Under the pieces are notes generated by a model, which worked only from the letters and a program-made list of their open reading frames with translations, did not search any database and was not told the origin of the DNA. Shown piece by piece: positions 14,017 to 26,372 of a DNA stretch of 64,000 nt (position 1 is its first letter; each line of letters opens with the position of its first letter). Origin of the DNA: Ascaris suum (taxonomy: Eukaryota > Nematoda > Chromadorea > Rhabditida > Ascarididae); NCBI GenBank assembly GCA_013433145.1, contig CM024172.1, positions 8,759,053 to 8,823,052 of the forward strand, written 5' to 3'. The position numbers and the translations under genes were made by a program.

Positions 14017-14179
14017 CTATCTGCTTGAACGACCACTGTTCGCATTGTTCGCATTCGAAGCTTGAATGACCACTGGAGGCTCTGAATGAGACTTCTTTCG
14101 GTAGGCAGCAATAGCCCTATGCCCTATGTTCGGATGTCTGCTGCGCGTAAGGGTAGGTTCAGACCTTCTTTGGAATAAA
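14017..14179 (-). CDS. Candidate terminal exon, basic Ser/Asn-rich tail
   Basis: Acceptor CATCATTACAG is followed by an open frame of 53 codons closed by TAG. The translation reads LFQRRSEPTLTRSRHPNIGH, then AAYRKKSHSEPPVVIQ, and ends in an Asn/Ala/Ser/Arg-rich tail. It is hydrophilic and basic, and looks like the disordered C terminus of a larger protein. No upstream exon was found with confidence on the minus strand toward 16 kb. I do not recognise the family. The repeated GCGAACA(A/G)TG near the end is a tiny local duplication. Confidence 0.4.
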
Positions 14180-15976
14180 CTGTAATGATGGAGGACTGAG
14201 CACAAACAACCAGGCTGTAGGGACAACAAATAAATGCTGTGAATGATTTTAGTTCTGGCGAGTTCTCACGCCAGTTGCATTGCTTCAGCTACCATAAATG
14301 TATCCACTCCGAACACTTCAATCACTTCTTTCTGAATCAAATGCTGGCAAGATCCTAGAGCTTGTGTCATTATATCGAGTGCTAACTAGCACAATAAACG
14401 GAATTGACTTTGTCGACTCTGAAGGAATATTCTCTAGTGGAAATTATTATTCAGCACAGTTAAGCTTCATAGTGCTATGACAACAGCAAAGAGTGCTATT
14501 CATTTCACACAAGAATACCTCTCCGAAGTTGTGTGCATCACTATTTATATGCGTCACTCATTTCATCAGAAATCTCTTGCTGATCAAATCGATTTATCGA
14601 AAATTACGAATACAATTCAATACTCGAGAATGACATTGCCGAATATCAGTTTCAACAGCTTCAAAACTGAAAATTAGGCGATAACGGTGCGAGAATTGCG
14701 CTTGAATCAAAGAATGACCTTGAATGACAAGAGGATTCAAAAGATAGAGAGTTGTGTGCTCTCAGAGGGTTCGTCTTTGCGGTAAATCACATCTCCCCAT
14801 TTTGTGGTAGCAGCTTGCGTAAAGCTCAAGGGGCGCAGCAAGAAGGACCCCCATTCGCTGGGGCTCCCATGGGAGCCCTACTGGAGGTCCCAACGCACTA
14901 GTGTTTGGAGGAGTCTCCATTAGCAGGCTCCGCGGGGGATGGGGTAGCAGTGACCTAAAACTAGTGCATACTCAAAAAACATGTCTCACCTCTCAGTTAT
15001 TTGTTTACTATGTGTTGCGAGGTATTTGTCAAAAAACCTTGAAACTGCATGGTGACTGTTTTCGAATGTGCATTCCTCTGGAGAGGGTGTCATTCCTGTC
15101 CATATATAGCGCTCAGTTGACTTGCAAAAAGTAAAGCTGGTCTATAACAACGAACGGCGAAAACAAAAACTAAGAAGAGACCCGAATAAGATGTAATACT
15201 TCTCTTCATAATATAGCATAGAGTCGCTGTTTAGGGCGAAGACTATATAGATATTTCACAACATTCAATAGTACGTTCCGCTCCGATAATCTCAAGCACC
15301 TTTTTTACATTTGTGTGTGTTAGATCAGCTCCACTCATCGCCAGTAGGTTGAGGTGCTAAGAATCTGCAATCTGCACAGTAGCTCGTTATGCTCTGATTT
15401 CGTATCGTATGTCCTAAATGTGCTGTGCAAATACGTTTAGAATGCTTTGAAAGCCTCATCGACTTGTTACGGATATTGTGCAATAGGTAACCGACTGCAC
15501 AGCTCACAAGTGCCCCATCATAATGCTGCGGTTTCCCTGCTTCTTTGATTTTTTGAGAACAGACAGCTGCAGGGCCGTGTTTATGAAATGCTTTTTTTGA
15601 CTGTTTTTTGTTGCTCACTCCATCGAGGGCAAGCAATGCGACCTTGCTCAGAATGGAAATTCAGAGCTAAAAACCATAGTTCGGCTTCCACTCTTTCACC
15701 CACTTTCACCTCTCTGAAGCTAGCTATTTGCCCTAGGGCGAGGAGTGAGGAGAGACGGAAAGTGCGGCCAAAGCAAAACTTGGTTCCAAATGAAGGCACA
15801 TAATGCTAAAAAATAGCGTGTGAGGATCAAGGTACTCTTATAAATACAAGAAGGTAAGCGCAGTCTTCTTTTACTTGCAACGGGGAAGACATATTACTCT
15901 TCCATCTGTTGGGAAAAAGATGCAGCTTACTTGTATTTGTTGCGTAGCTGTGGGGCATAAATCTGCTAGTTTCGCA
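14180..15976. other. No gene seen; one 18-bp palindrome
   Basis: Only a perfect palindrome GGGCTCCCATGGGAGCCC at 14861-14878 stands out. Frames at 15.3-15.8 kb are open on both strands, with no splice sites that decide between them. Confidence 0.35.
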
Positions 15977-16097
15977 GTTTACAGAATGATGCGAGAGTTT
16001 ATCCGACCAGCCATGAATTGAGGACACCAAAATTGGGTTAATTTTGGTGTCCTCAATTCATGGCTGGTCGGATAAACTCTCGCATCATTCTGTAAAC
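15977..16097. repeat. Perfect 58-bp inverted repeat (hairpin), 5-nt loop
   Basis: The left arm 15977-16034 begins GTTTACAGAATGATGCGAGA. The right arm 16040-16097 is its exact reverse complement, and the loop is GGGTT. The two bases just outside the arms are not complementary, so the pairing ends sharply. Flanking sequences on the two sides are unrelated. This may be a foldback element, a palindromic duplication, or a chimera from library construction or assembly. Confidence 0.95.
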
Positions 16098-17426
16098 CTG
16101 GACCGATGTTGTGGGCATGAAACAGCTCGCCCTTCGTCGGCAATTCTCCGGCAAGAAGCGGATATTCGGAAATGATGCAGGCTTGTCCTTGCGCGAAACC
16201 ATTTAGCTAATGAAGATCGCAATCAAGCTTCACAGGAAAGGTATACCATGATACGCTAATGTTTGTGTGCTTTAACGGGATTGAGAGTGTGCTGTGCCCC
16301 GTTGTTGGCTGTTTGTTTCTGCATCAAAAGTAAACAACCTTGCTGCCATATTTTCGAAATTTAGCATTTTTCTGATTAGATGGCAGTTAGTTTAACCACT
16401 TCTATAACTAGGTCCATTGTGAGAATACTAGTTTGCATAGTTAGCCAAACTTTCCGCAATGAATAATTAATTCGTTATTCTCTATGAATGTAATATAGTC
16501 TGATTGCGTGATTCAGGCAAACAGTGACTATAGAAAACGATGAAAGTAAGATAAAATCATTAACGAGCAGCTTCTTAAAGATGAAATGACCACAGTAGAG
16601 CAGCGTCAATGAAAACATGAAGGAAGCACGAACGATCATAATTTTGAAATAATCTATTCGCATTAAATAGACTGATGATGCGTTTTCTTATAATATACTT
16701 ATAGATAAATTTCTGATTGTTGTACTTTATATTTTTTTGTACTGACAGCACATGTCGATGAGAGTTTCGCTTAAGGCTGACATAATACGTATATTGCCTT
16801 TCGAGGGCGAACGTAGAATGAAATCGAGATGATTTAGAGAAAGATTTCAACTTATCACCGACAAATAATGATTCTTATGACGACATGGGACAGTTCTTCA
16901 TATTCATCGAATTTCGTGCACATTTAGTTAATAAAAGTCACCTATATTCGCTTCATGAAGGATGTCATTCATTGAGATGATAACCAGCAATGTTATGCTG
17001 CTTCTCAAATGCCATCCTAGTTTTTACGTTTTGCTCCGAGTATCTACTTCGGTAATAGCTTCTTTTGAACGCACCGTCCACTTTTTGCTGAATTCATCAC
17101 TCTCCTTCTGAGAACTCATGAAATTTTATGCGGCCGTTTCGATCTAAACGTCCCAAAGGTGGTATCCTCTTCTCAGGACTCCCTCTGCACACCACCCTTC
17201 ACAAGTTCTCGGAGAACAACATCAAGAGTATCACGTGGTCTTTTTGTCATACTTTTCAACTGTTATACATGCTTGCTATGTGGCGAACAGACGTCCACAA
17301 TAAGCTTGCACACAGATCGCACCTGTAGTGTGCTTTCATATGCGAAGAGGAAACTGTGTATCCTTCAAGAGGTATTAACCATTAAAGAATTCGCTTCTCG
17401 GCTTCAACGCACCATCTGATAATCGC
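16098..17426. other. No gene seen
   Basis: AT-rich, with no supported exon or structured repeat beyond the inverted repeat that borders it. Confidence 0.35.
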
Positions 17427-17438
17427 ATGCCGCATTTC

Positions 17439-17620
17439 ATCAGCAGTGTAATCGGCAACAGCTGCCCATACTACATAAGGTGTTCGATGTTTTTTGACAG
17501 CCTCCAAATCGCTTTTCTGAGCTTGCATGAAGAGCGTAATTCATCAGTACGGAAGCTGCTTGTAACAGCTGCAAATCAAATCAGTGAAATCGCGAGTTGC
17601 CAGGATTTTAATGGAAAGTT
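17439..17620 (+). CDS. Candidate exon, helical, unrecognised
   Basis: After a possible acceptor (CATTTCATCAGCAG) an open frame reads SCPYYIRCSMFFDSLQIAFL and then LHEERNSSVRKLLVTAANQI. The mix of amphipathic helices resembles one turn of a HEAT-type repeat, but this is a guess. The downstream boundary is not clear, and the reverse strand is also open. Confidence 0.22.
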
Positions 17621-18673
17621 CCTATGGATTTTTTGAAGAAAGGAAGGATGCTCGAATAATGGATGTTTTGCGAAACATCTTTGATCAGTAAAAGGAGCTT
17701 CTGAATGGCCTTTTTTCTCGAATGACCAACTGACGTTTGTGACGTGTGACGATGATGCATTGCAAAAGGGTTCATTCAAGACGACAACAAAAATATACGA
17801 AGAAAAACGTTATCTGGCAATTGTTTACAAAAGTGTTGTTCATTGCAGTCACTGCAACTCTTTGCTGGAAATCTGTACACCTGTAATCCCGTTAAGAATC
17901 TGTACAACAATGCGAAGTGTGATTATGATATTGAAAGGCAGCTGAAGGATTAAATTTGCAGAACGATGCGATTGCCCTCAGCTGCGCATCTCCATTCGTG
18001 CTTGTAGTGCCACTCGTCGTTGCTTGTTTGTGCACAAATTTTCGACATTCAGCTGTGTTCACCGATGTTCAACTTCGTTATGTAGTGAAGAAAACTTCGT
18101 AGAAACAACCTGAGTTTTTAATTACCATTTACTATCGAAAGCTGTTATATCATGTGACTGGGTAGGAACTCAAAGAGCCATTGTGATAAAATACTTTTCG
18201 TTTGCATAAAAACGAGTGCACTCTTTTTATCTAGTTGATGAGCTCTTCCTTTGTTGCTGCTCATGAACAATAAGGATTGCTCTTACTCGCAGTTAGGGAC
18301 ATGCAACTGGGTATCACATGGATATCTTCATGTCTTTTACTTTTCCTGCTCTATATATCGCTGACAGATTCCCTATTGTCTTCACCTGAATGAGAAATTC
18401 ATCGCTCGCCGTGTGACTTTTCCCACATGTTGCAGAGACATCTTTCTGTTGTCAAACAATCGAAAAAGTAACACTGAAAGGTTTCACACACACGACCGCT
18501 GTGGCGTGTGAAGAACCCCACATAAGCAACGAGCTCGTTTATTACTTTGAGACGAGAAGATGAGCGAGCACGACCGCAGCCTATTTGTGTCTTCGGCCAC
18601 GGTCTCGAAGGCAAACCACAGTCCATACGGGGAGGAATCAACATCAAGATTAACAAAGTGAGGGCAAAATAAC

Positions 18674-19108
18674 TTGTTACAAAGAATGAAGATCGCTGCG
18701 ATCACAGAAATCACGAGACCTCATTCGATTATAAGAGACCACTCGTTAACAGTTATGATTCGCATGTTAACGTCAGTCATTACTGCCACTTCGTCTAGAC
18801 ATCATCTTTTTCACCAACCTCAACGCAGTGTTCCCGAAGTAGATACGAAAATCTGTCGCAGTCTGAAGTCGATACTGCACTTTTTGGAAATTCCAGGCAA
18901 AGCATTTACTGTTGCCAACTGCACACTGTACGTCGTAAAAGCAAAAGTTGTTGTAGCACTATCGGAACACAGATGTTGGGTTCTCGAATACTGTCCTCAA
19001 GTTCGACCACCATATCCTCACTTTGATAACCAGCTTAGCGAAGACTTCAAAAGCAATTCAACGCGTCAGCTGTCGCAGTTTTCAGAGTTCACAGTTCCGA
19101 TGAATACT
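18674..19108 (+). CDS. Open frame of 145 codons, unrecognised
   Basis: One of the longest uninterrupted frames in the window. The second half (GKAFTVANCTLYVVKAKVVV, then WVLEYCPQVRPPYPHF) looks more protein-like than the first. No clear acceptor or donor brackets it. It may be a relic of a mobile element or a chance frame; no known domain was seen. Confidence 0.22.
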
Positions 19109-19349
19109 TAACCCACAATGGAACACCTGATTTACCGCCGCTGCAATATTGTCACATTTGATTCCACTTTGCTCTTTATTAGAAGATTACAAAAATATCC
19201 TCCGAGATTCCAGTTGAAACACTGTTCACAATTATTGAGCCAACAGTGCGGTGTGTGCAGGACACGTAAAACTCGCAAGGTGATCAGCGTGTTGAACAAT
19301 TTCAGCTCAAAGTTGTTCAAATGTGGAGATAGCTGCCCTCTGGGCTAAG

Positions 19350-21862
19350 GGCGTGCCCACTTTGGTCAGCTATGTGGCGTTCTTTGATTTTTTTATTCCA
19401 TTCGTGACTTTTGTCAAAGGATAGTATGACCTTGCATTGGAAAGCATGCATTTTCATTAATTCTTTCTTCATATTGAATAGCCTTCATTACTACTTGCCA
19501 TAACGTCCTGTCTGCTTCTGTCTGTTTGAATTTTGCAACAAAAACCGACTGAAACATCAAATAATTTTTTGTGGTGCTTGCTGATGTTGAGCTCAATACT
19601 GCTCGCCTGAATATTCAATTCAGTTTGCGAGCTGAACGCCTAATTGTCCGGCAGTTATTCGTCATGCTATCTGCGCTACAAAGGAATATTAGACTTGCTT
19701 CGTATACCCTTGAAACCGTTTCGATCAGTACTAAACAGCATTGTTAGAAATAACTACACATTGAAAGGTCTACTGCTTGCAAGCGCAATTTAAGCAATCA
19801 AACTTTCATATCGCTGTCGGTTTTCGATTTACTCGTTTGCGAAGTGATAACGCAAAATGTGATGGGAATATTAATCAGTAATATTCAAGCCTAACTTGGA
19901 ACGTTAGATGGAAGGACTAAAGGAGTTCGAACGAGCTTAAGCTGCTCCAAATTTGAGTTTGCCTGCTTAGGTCCTACATATGAGTACAGCTAAGATTCAA
20001 AGCAAATTAAAAGGCTTTTATTCCTTTTTTGACTAGAACAGTTGACCTGTGCCAACACCAACCTCTTAATGACGTGGTTGTTTTCTCAACGAAATACAGG
20101 TACCTGCAAAACAGTACAGCAAAGTCGACTGCTCTCAGAAAAGTGATAACGTTGTCCACTGATGCCCGTTGTTAGATGTGCCGCTCTTATTGCTTTGTTC
20201 ATGCACTCAATCGCGCCAAAAAGCAGATGATTTAAAAGCGCTAGAACAATACAAACTTATTCGTATTTCGGAGACGGCAGAAAACCATCATATGGCGGTG
20301 CTGAGTATATCCATATATTCAGACGCAGCTGGAGCAAAGTATTTAACTATGAAGCTAATGAGCTGACATCTCTCGGATCAGAAATGCTCTGCTGGAAATT
20401 TCTTAGAAATCATTTTGATTCAACAAATATGGGTCGTCACCGAGCGGGTTGACATTTATAAAGTTCTTATGAAGGAAACGAGCAGAGACGGACCTTCGGT
20501 CGCTCTAAAATAATAGCGAAAGATCCTTTCTGTCGTTTTATTTGATGTTCGCCAAAAATTACTCCTCCAATTTTTATCCGCGGTGAAAACACAGTGATGG
20601 AGTGATGCAATAATGCATTATTGCGGTTTGATATAAGACAGTTTTCTCGAAGACGCAAAAGCATTTAAATAAATGTGGATCGGTAATTGCAGCAATCCAT
20701 CACGCTAACATTCACGTCGACCTTTGCCGATAGTAACCCAAAAAGTGACACAATATAACAACGTGCACTTTGCCGACTTCTGTGTGCACTCATCGACAAA
20801 CGGGAGACGCTTTTTCATTATCTCTTTGTTTTGTTGCAGAGTTCCAAAAAACGGGAAATACAAGCAGGAAACCAAGAGAAAAAATCGAAACATTGCAGTC
20901 ACCAGCACAAATCAAAATAAGTGTCGAGGGTCATGGGTAGCCCACCTGTGCGGAAAAGAAAATTTCTAACCCATACGTTGTATTTGCTTCAGTGCTGCAA
21001 CTATGTGCAGTTACTGTTCGAAAGAATTGAATATTATTCTCAACCGATATTTTGTGGTAGCATAATTAACTGCTATAAATGACGGAGGTTCTTGAATCTA
21101 AGTTAAATGAAAAGAGGCAAGTGTATACGGAAGAGGTATCCATTTAATTGTTTCGCAATAATCCGCCTTTCATTCTGCACTCTTGCTCCCAAAAAATATG
21201 TGCCACTGCTGTGCTACGAATATGTCATATGACCTCGTGTACGATCTTTTCTTATTGGTACAACCTAGCGAACTCATTGTCTCATTCAGAATTAAGGCAG
21301 CGATTCATTGAGGTCTTTACTTCGAATTGCTGAAAATTTAATGTGCTGTCCAGCATTTTTATGCATTCGCCGAAAAGCCGCCGTCTGTTAACTTGGTGCA
21401 AATTTACAGGAAATAGTGGTTTATTGACAGCGCCGTCTTCGGGCTATTGGACGGTCAATACCTGTACTTTGAGCAGTGAATTGCGATGTGGCCGGAGAAA
21501 GCTTTAAGGCAGTTTATTAATTTCATCGATTTATGGTTTCCATCCGTTGATGTGTATTCGCCTGTATGAGTGATCGGCTTCTCGTTTCCAAGTTCTTCAT
21601 TCTTTTTTAACCGAATGTGGTCATTTCGCTGACACTGCAACCTAAACGGTTGCAACGTCAGAGGGATGACCTAAACATAGACGGTGTGGACATCGCAAAC
21701 TTCTGAATGTTATTTCTTCGATTTAGAGCGGAATTGAGTGCAAACGATCAAAAATTTCTCGACATTCTTAATGCGGAAATCAAGAGCGTTTAAACGCGAT
21801 GAGAGTTAAGGGTGCTGGTAGGTTGTTGCGCCTGTTCTCTTTATAAGAGCCAAAACTCTTAC
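19350..21862. other. No gene seen
   Basis: No exon, repeat or RNA gene that I can support. Confidence 0.35.
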
Positions 21863-22060
21863 AGCTTGGGACACATCCATTACTTCGAAGGATTCTAACG
21901 TCGCTAGCACGGCTTTTACTAATAGCAATAAAATCAGTAATAGCAGCATAATTACTGGTGATAACAAGAAGCAAATGGCACTGATCTGCCGGTAGCAGTA
22001 CTGGCGGTAACCCGGAGGCCACAAAACGAAGTGCTCAGTATTTCTTCCCCGGTTTTTTTC
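21863..22060 (-). CDS. Candidate exon with one transmembrane helix
   Basis: The frame runs through a charged, aromatic stretch (NTEHFVLWPPGYRQYCYRQ). It then has a strongly hydrophobic helix (ICFLLSPVIMLLLLILLLLV) and a short acidic tail, ATLESFEVMDVSQA. It ends at a consensus donor (GCT/GTAAGAG) at 21863/21862. The upstream boundary is uncertain; an in-frame stop lies just above about 22060. If the donor is ignored the frame continues 19 more residues to a stop at 21806. It looks like the membrane exon of a single-pass protein; the family is unknown. Confidence 0.42.
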
Positions 22061-24840
22061 TCGAATCCTCTATTTCGCTCCTCTCCGCCCTCCCCCACTC
22101 CCGCGTCCTTAGCTCTTAAGAAGGGTTGCTTCCTAGTCCTCATTTCCCTATAGAAAACCTTTCTCCGTGTTATTCTATTCAGACGTTGAGAGATTTTTGA
22201 TGCCGTCATCTCAATGAACATTGATGGTATGCCTTCGGGGGGCAAGCAGAAGCTCATTACGTTGTTCACCAAAAGCCTACATAGAGGCATCTTTACTCAA
22301 GTCCACTAAACCTAAGCGTTTGTTACCATGGCTAGAAAGTCATGAGAGAACACACTTGTATCTCAGGAAAACTCTCGAGAAAAAAATATACAAACATTTC
22401 GCATTTTTGCTTTCTTACGTTAACGCGACATACTTGCCTTCCTTCTGCCAGACACATATTCCATAACGACCTCTCAGTTAATAATTACGTACTTTTTTCT
22501 TTCTCACACTTAAGGCATGTCCACATTTCTTTGTATGCCATTTCCAAGTTTCCCAACAGTTCCTCACATCGCGTACAGTCATCTTTCGAATACTTTTTGG
22601 AAATCTCCCAATCTCCAAAGTAAGCTGATCAGGCCATCAAAAGTGTCCTTTTCTCGCTAAGCGTTGAAGAAATTTTAGCAATCGATAACTCCTAGAGACC
22701 TTTTTCAGAGGTTAGCAGACACTCTGACGTCATTTACATAATTCAGTTACAGTTGGCACAATGCGTTAACGGTGAAGAGGTCTATAGGAAGCCTCCTCCA
22801 ACCCCTCTCCGCCAATTACGCTAAACAAGCAGAGCGTTTGCTTCAGCTCCTTTACAAACAGCCACATCCCCCGCACCGAAATTTCTCAACGTGCATCCGG
22901 ATTTCGATGCGGATGTTGGCACGTTTACTGCTAAAAAAATTTGAGCCAACGGAAGCGCAAGAGATCACATTTAAGATGTTGGCCATAATCGAGCCGACAA
23001 TTCTGCTCCAACCAGTAGGTCAGCGCAAGGATTAGTAAGACCGTCGCTCAAAAGCTTTTCATTGCCGAAAATGTTTCAATGCACATCAACCGTTGTAAAG
23101 GGCAGAAAACAGGAAGATTATATCACTAAGTCCCTGCTCCTTAAAATTTCAAGTTCTTTTCGCTGGAAAGTTTTTTTTGCAGCCCATCTGAAATCCTGAT
23201 GTAATTCAGAACCCTCTAACTTCGCGCATGATGCAGCCATAGAATAAACGGCGTGCTATTTTCCAGTTGGGTTCATCGCGTTCAACGCCAAACTCCTAAA
23301 GAGGCCGTAAATAAGTGGGTGACCCTAAAAATTTGGTGAAACGAATCATTTGAGGAAGTTTCATAGGAGCAGTAGGTGAAGCTAAAATATGAACGCGTTT
23401 CTGCGCATGTTTCATTATATATAAGTGGTGTGCAAGAGAAGTAGGTCTGATAGGGATCCCCGCAAATGCGCATATTGAAGTAATGCATTCTTCAGTCGTT
23501 TTCCGCAACTCTGGCGCACTTCTGCAGGTCTTAAAGTCAAAGATTCTTCTGTCCTCCAGGGTGATTTGTTTGTTCGTTGCTGAAACCTTTTTTCGGCGTC
23601 CTCCCTCAAAATTTTTCTTCTATGTCAAAATGCGGACCTTTAGAAGCTCCACAGCTTTTGTGACTCCGAGTGGAGTCAGACGGGATTGTGAAAAATCAGC
23701 GACCGTAAGAGTCAGATCGCGGAGCAATGGCAGGGAACAGGATTCATTGTTGCCTTCTACTCGGCTACCACATCTAATTGCTTCATTGAGAGGTTACTTT
23801 TATGAACCGTTCTATCATACGATCTCCGTGGAAATAGATCAGCATTTACTCGCACTTTTGATGCAATGTTTAGACGCATTTCTTCATCTATTTGTGGCAG
23901 AAAAAGTTCAATGAAGCTCCTTTGCGAGGATTTCAAAGCACTTCGACATTACTAAGAACTCGATTTCTGAGGTTTGTATGTAGTCTTAATATGTATGAGG
24001 TCATCACATGCTCAGCGCTTCTAAGCAGTACACTTGTTAGCGATCAGCGGATATGAGACACTCTGGCAAGTCAGATAATGGTTAGCAAAATTCGCATAGA
24101 AAAAAGCTAGCTTTAGGTCGTATTGCAATAAAACGACCAATTCAAAAGCTTATTATAGCTACGCGTAATTCTAAGCCGATAATAAAATATAAAGTTCAGC
24201 AGTTATGGAGTTCAGCGACGGACGAATTTCGTATAACAGATGCAGTAGTGCGCACGCAACCCCGACTATACTTTTATATGCGCTTGCGCATACTCCTTGG
24301 AAAAGTGCAATGTCCAGGTGTCTTGTTTTGTGCGTGTGGAATTTGTGCATGCTTGTATGTCAATGTGTTTGCCAATCTATTTGTTAGCTTCAGGTCAGTA
24401 ATGTATATCGCAAGAAAATCTGATTATATTCCTTAATGAATTTCGGAAGCTAAAGCTATAGCACGAGATCAAAAAGTAGAGACTTTTTGCTCTGCTGTGT
24501 TCTCGATTCTGCATGGTGGCTTCCAGCTCTCAGACAAAGAAGTGTTTATTCATTCAACAATTAAGAAATGAAATAAAGAGGAGCAATGAATGCTTAACGA
24601 AAAATCGCAGGCGAAAATGAGTGTTGAGGCATGACAACTGATGCGAGACATTTATAGTAATTGAGCGCAATTATAAAAATATACTTCCTGCATTATAGAT
24701 GAACATGGAATTTAGACATGCGCCATTAAAAGAATGCATGAAACGCCACTAATAGAAATGACGATAATAAGTCACAAAGTGACAAAAATGGTGATAACTG
24801 CCAAAATTTAAAAAAAAAGCCATATATATGAAGGTGATGG
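22061..24840. other. No supported gene
   Basis: Several medium open frames (for example 22772-23035 and 23483-23914, both plus) have no convincing splice signals or family pattern and overlap frames on the other strand. Confidence 0.3.
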
Positions 24841-24853
24841 AAAATACGAAGTT

Positions 24854-25225
24854 GTGAAATTGCAACGTCAGCTAATTTCGAATTTTAACTATTTGGCCAC
24901 CCTCTTCGACAACTCGGTGGGCGAGATCGCAACACGCATGATGCAAGAGGATGAAGATCGGAAGGAAGACAAATCTGATCTCAACATCGAAAAATATCAA
25001 AATATCAGCATAACAAAAATAGCCGATTATTATCCCCTGAATGGTAATAAGCGAACCAGAGGTTTCAAACTGAAATCTGCAGATTTAATTTTTTTAAGGC
25101 GCGAAAAGGCCCTCACAAATTCTGGAATCAACGATCATTGCGAGGAATCGATTGCATTCATCAGTAGTCTAATATGTAAAAAGTTTTCGGTTTTTTGGCG
25201 ACTTTCTGGAAGGAGGAAATTATGA
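24854..25225 (+). CDS. Coding-like frame, possibly an MLT-10-family scrap
   Basis: The first half reads QLISNFNYLATLFDNSVGEI, then ATRMMQEDEDRKEDKSDL; the rest is less convincing. The pattern of hydrophobic helix followed by DE.RKE resembles a segment I remember from the N-terminal half of MLT-10-like proteins. If so it lies in the opposite orientation to the neighbouring MLT-10-like gene, as an inverted scrap. There is no start or splice site that I trust. Confidence 0.25.
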   Translation: MKLQRQLISNFNYLATLFDNSVGEIATRMMQEDEDRKEDKSDLNIEKYQNISITKIADYYPLNGNKRTRGFKLKSADLIFLRREKALTNSGINDHCEESIAFISSLICKKFSVFWRLSGRRKL

Positions 25226-25281
25226 CATGGGCATGTTTTATGAGTTGTGAAATCAAAGCAAAAAAATGACCAAATTTTAGA

Positions 25282-25940
25282 TCAGTTGAAGGCAATCGTT
25301 CTGGGTGCGCTGGAATTTTTTTCCTTCTGCTTGAAATCAGTGAAGGAGCTCGGAGAAAGGATAATCATGCCGGCTTTGCCGAGCGATTTTATATTGGGAG
25401 AGAATGACTTCAGCGAAAGCAAATGAAGGCCAATATAAAAAGGTGAGCATATGGAAGGGGACGGTACAAAAGGACTCAACATTAGCGCCGTTAAGGTGCT
25501 TAGAGAGTAAGTACTCGGACTAAGTGCAAAAGGAATTAAAATGCTTGGCGCCATTACCGTAGGCGACAGAATATATGGCGAAAGTGCATTTGGGCTAAGG
25601 ATGAAGGGAGTGAGGAATTGAGGTGACAGAATTGCGGGAGTCATGACGACGGAAGACAGAACGAAAGGCGCGAATGCGAACAGTGACAACAAAACTGGTA
25701 CAGAACATGGGATGATAGAATGACTGGATGGAACAGTCATGGACTAAGGATCACCGGACCAAGGATGTCCGGGCTAAAAACGGAGGCGGAGAGAAGAATT
25801 GGGGAAAGTACGTTGGCAGACGTAAATTGGAAAAGGAAAAGAGCTAACATGTTTGGGCTGAGAACCGCAATTTCCCGCTTGTGTAAAAGGGCCCAACACC
25901 TTCGGGCCATCCGATTTCTTGTGACCACCCGGCTAACAGT
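25282..25940 (-). pseudogene. LSP-repeat terminal block of the MLT-10-like gene
   Basis: The tail is read in pieces across frames. GPKVLGPFTQAG lies near 25900; then VLSPNMLALFLFQFTSANVL, ...ILLSASVFSPDILGPVILSP to a TGA at 25737. A short ILSS stretch is followed, after a frame change near 25705, by VMTPAILSPQFLTPFILSPN, ALSPYILSPTVMAPSILIPF and so on. It ends GKAGMIILSPSSF followed by a short non-repeat tail and a stop at 25282. Repeats of the form (I/V/A/F)LSP with a period of about 5-7 residues are the hallmark of this family's C terminus. It is probably the terminal exon, as family members end shortly after a final LSP. Confidence 0.75.
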
Positions 25941-26229
25941 AAACTTTTACTCACTCAGCAAACAGCAACACGGAACGCACCACGACGGCGCTCACCAGCC
26001 GTCCACCTCACAGTAACACGCAACAACAACAAGTGGGCCCTGGCAGCCCTCATATCGCCTCCTCACGGTACCACAGTGACTCACACATGAGCGTTTCACA
26101 ACAATGGCCCTTGTCCTACAAGTGCACTCGGGTTGCTGCGTGGGTGGAATCGAGCAGCTCACACACAAAATCGTTACACTTGACGCGAGTTGACCATGAT
26201 GGTTGTCTAGCGTATTTCGTGGCCAGCTT

Positions 26230-26372
26230 GCGAATATCTGACAAAATGCGCTCTCGCACTCAGTCTCGTTCATCGCCAAAAATCGTTGCAACAAAGAACT
26301 GTCATTGTATGGCGAACGCGCTCCGTAGATAAGCTTCAGCTGGTCTTGATTCATCAGCGAGTAACCATTATG
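26230..26372 (-). pseudogene. MLT-10-like penultimate exon remnant
   Basis: The frame reads NGYSLMNQDQLKLIYGARSP, then YNDSSLLQRFLAMNETECES and AFCQIFA. The ...M..DQLKL.YG..SPYN.S..LQRF..MNE.E pattern is what I remember just before the LSP region of MLT-10-like proteins. The sequence before HNGYSL is TTTCAC, where a nematode TTTCAG acceptor would be expected; the next AG upstream would place a stop in frame. The 3' boundary is not clear. Confidence 0.55.
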
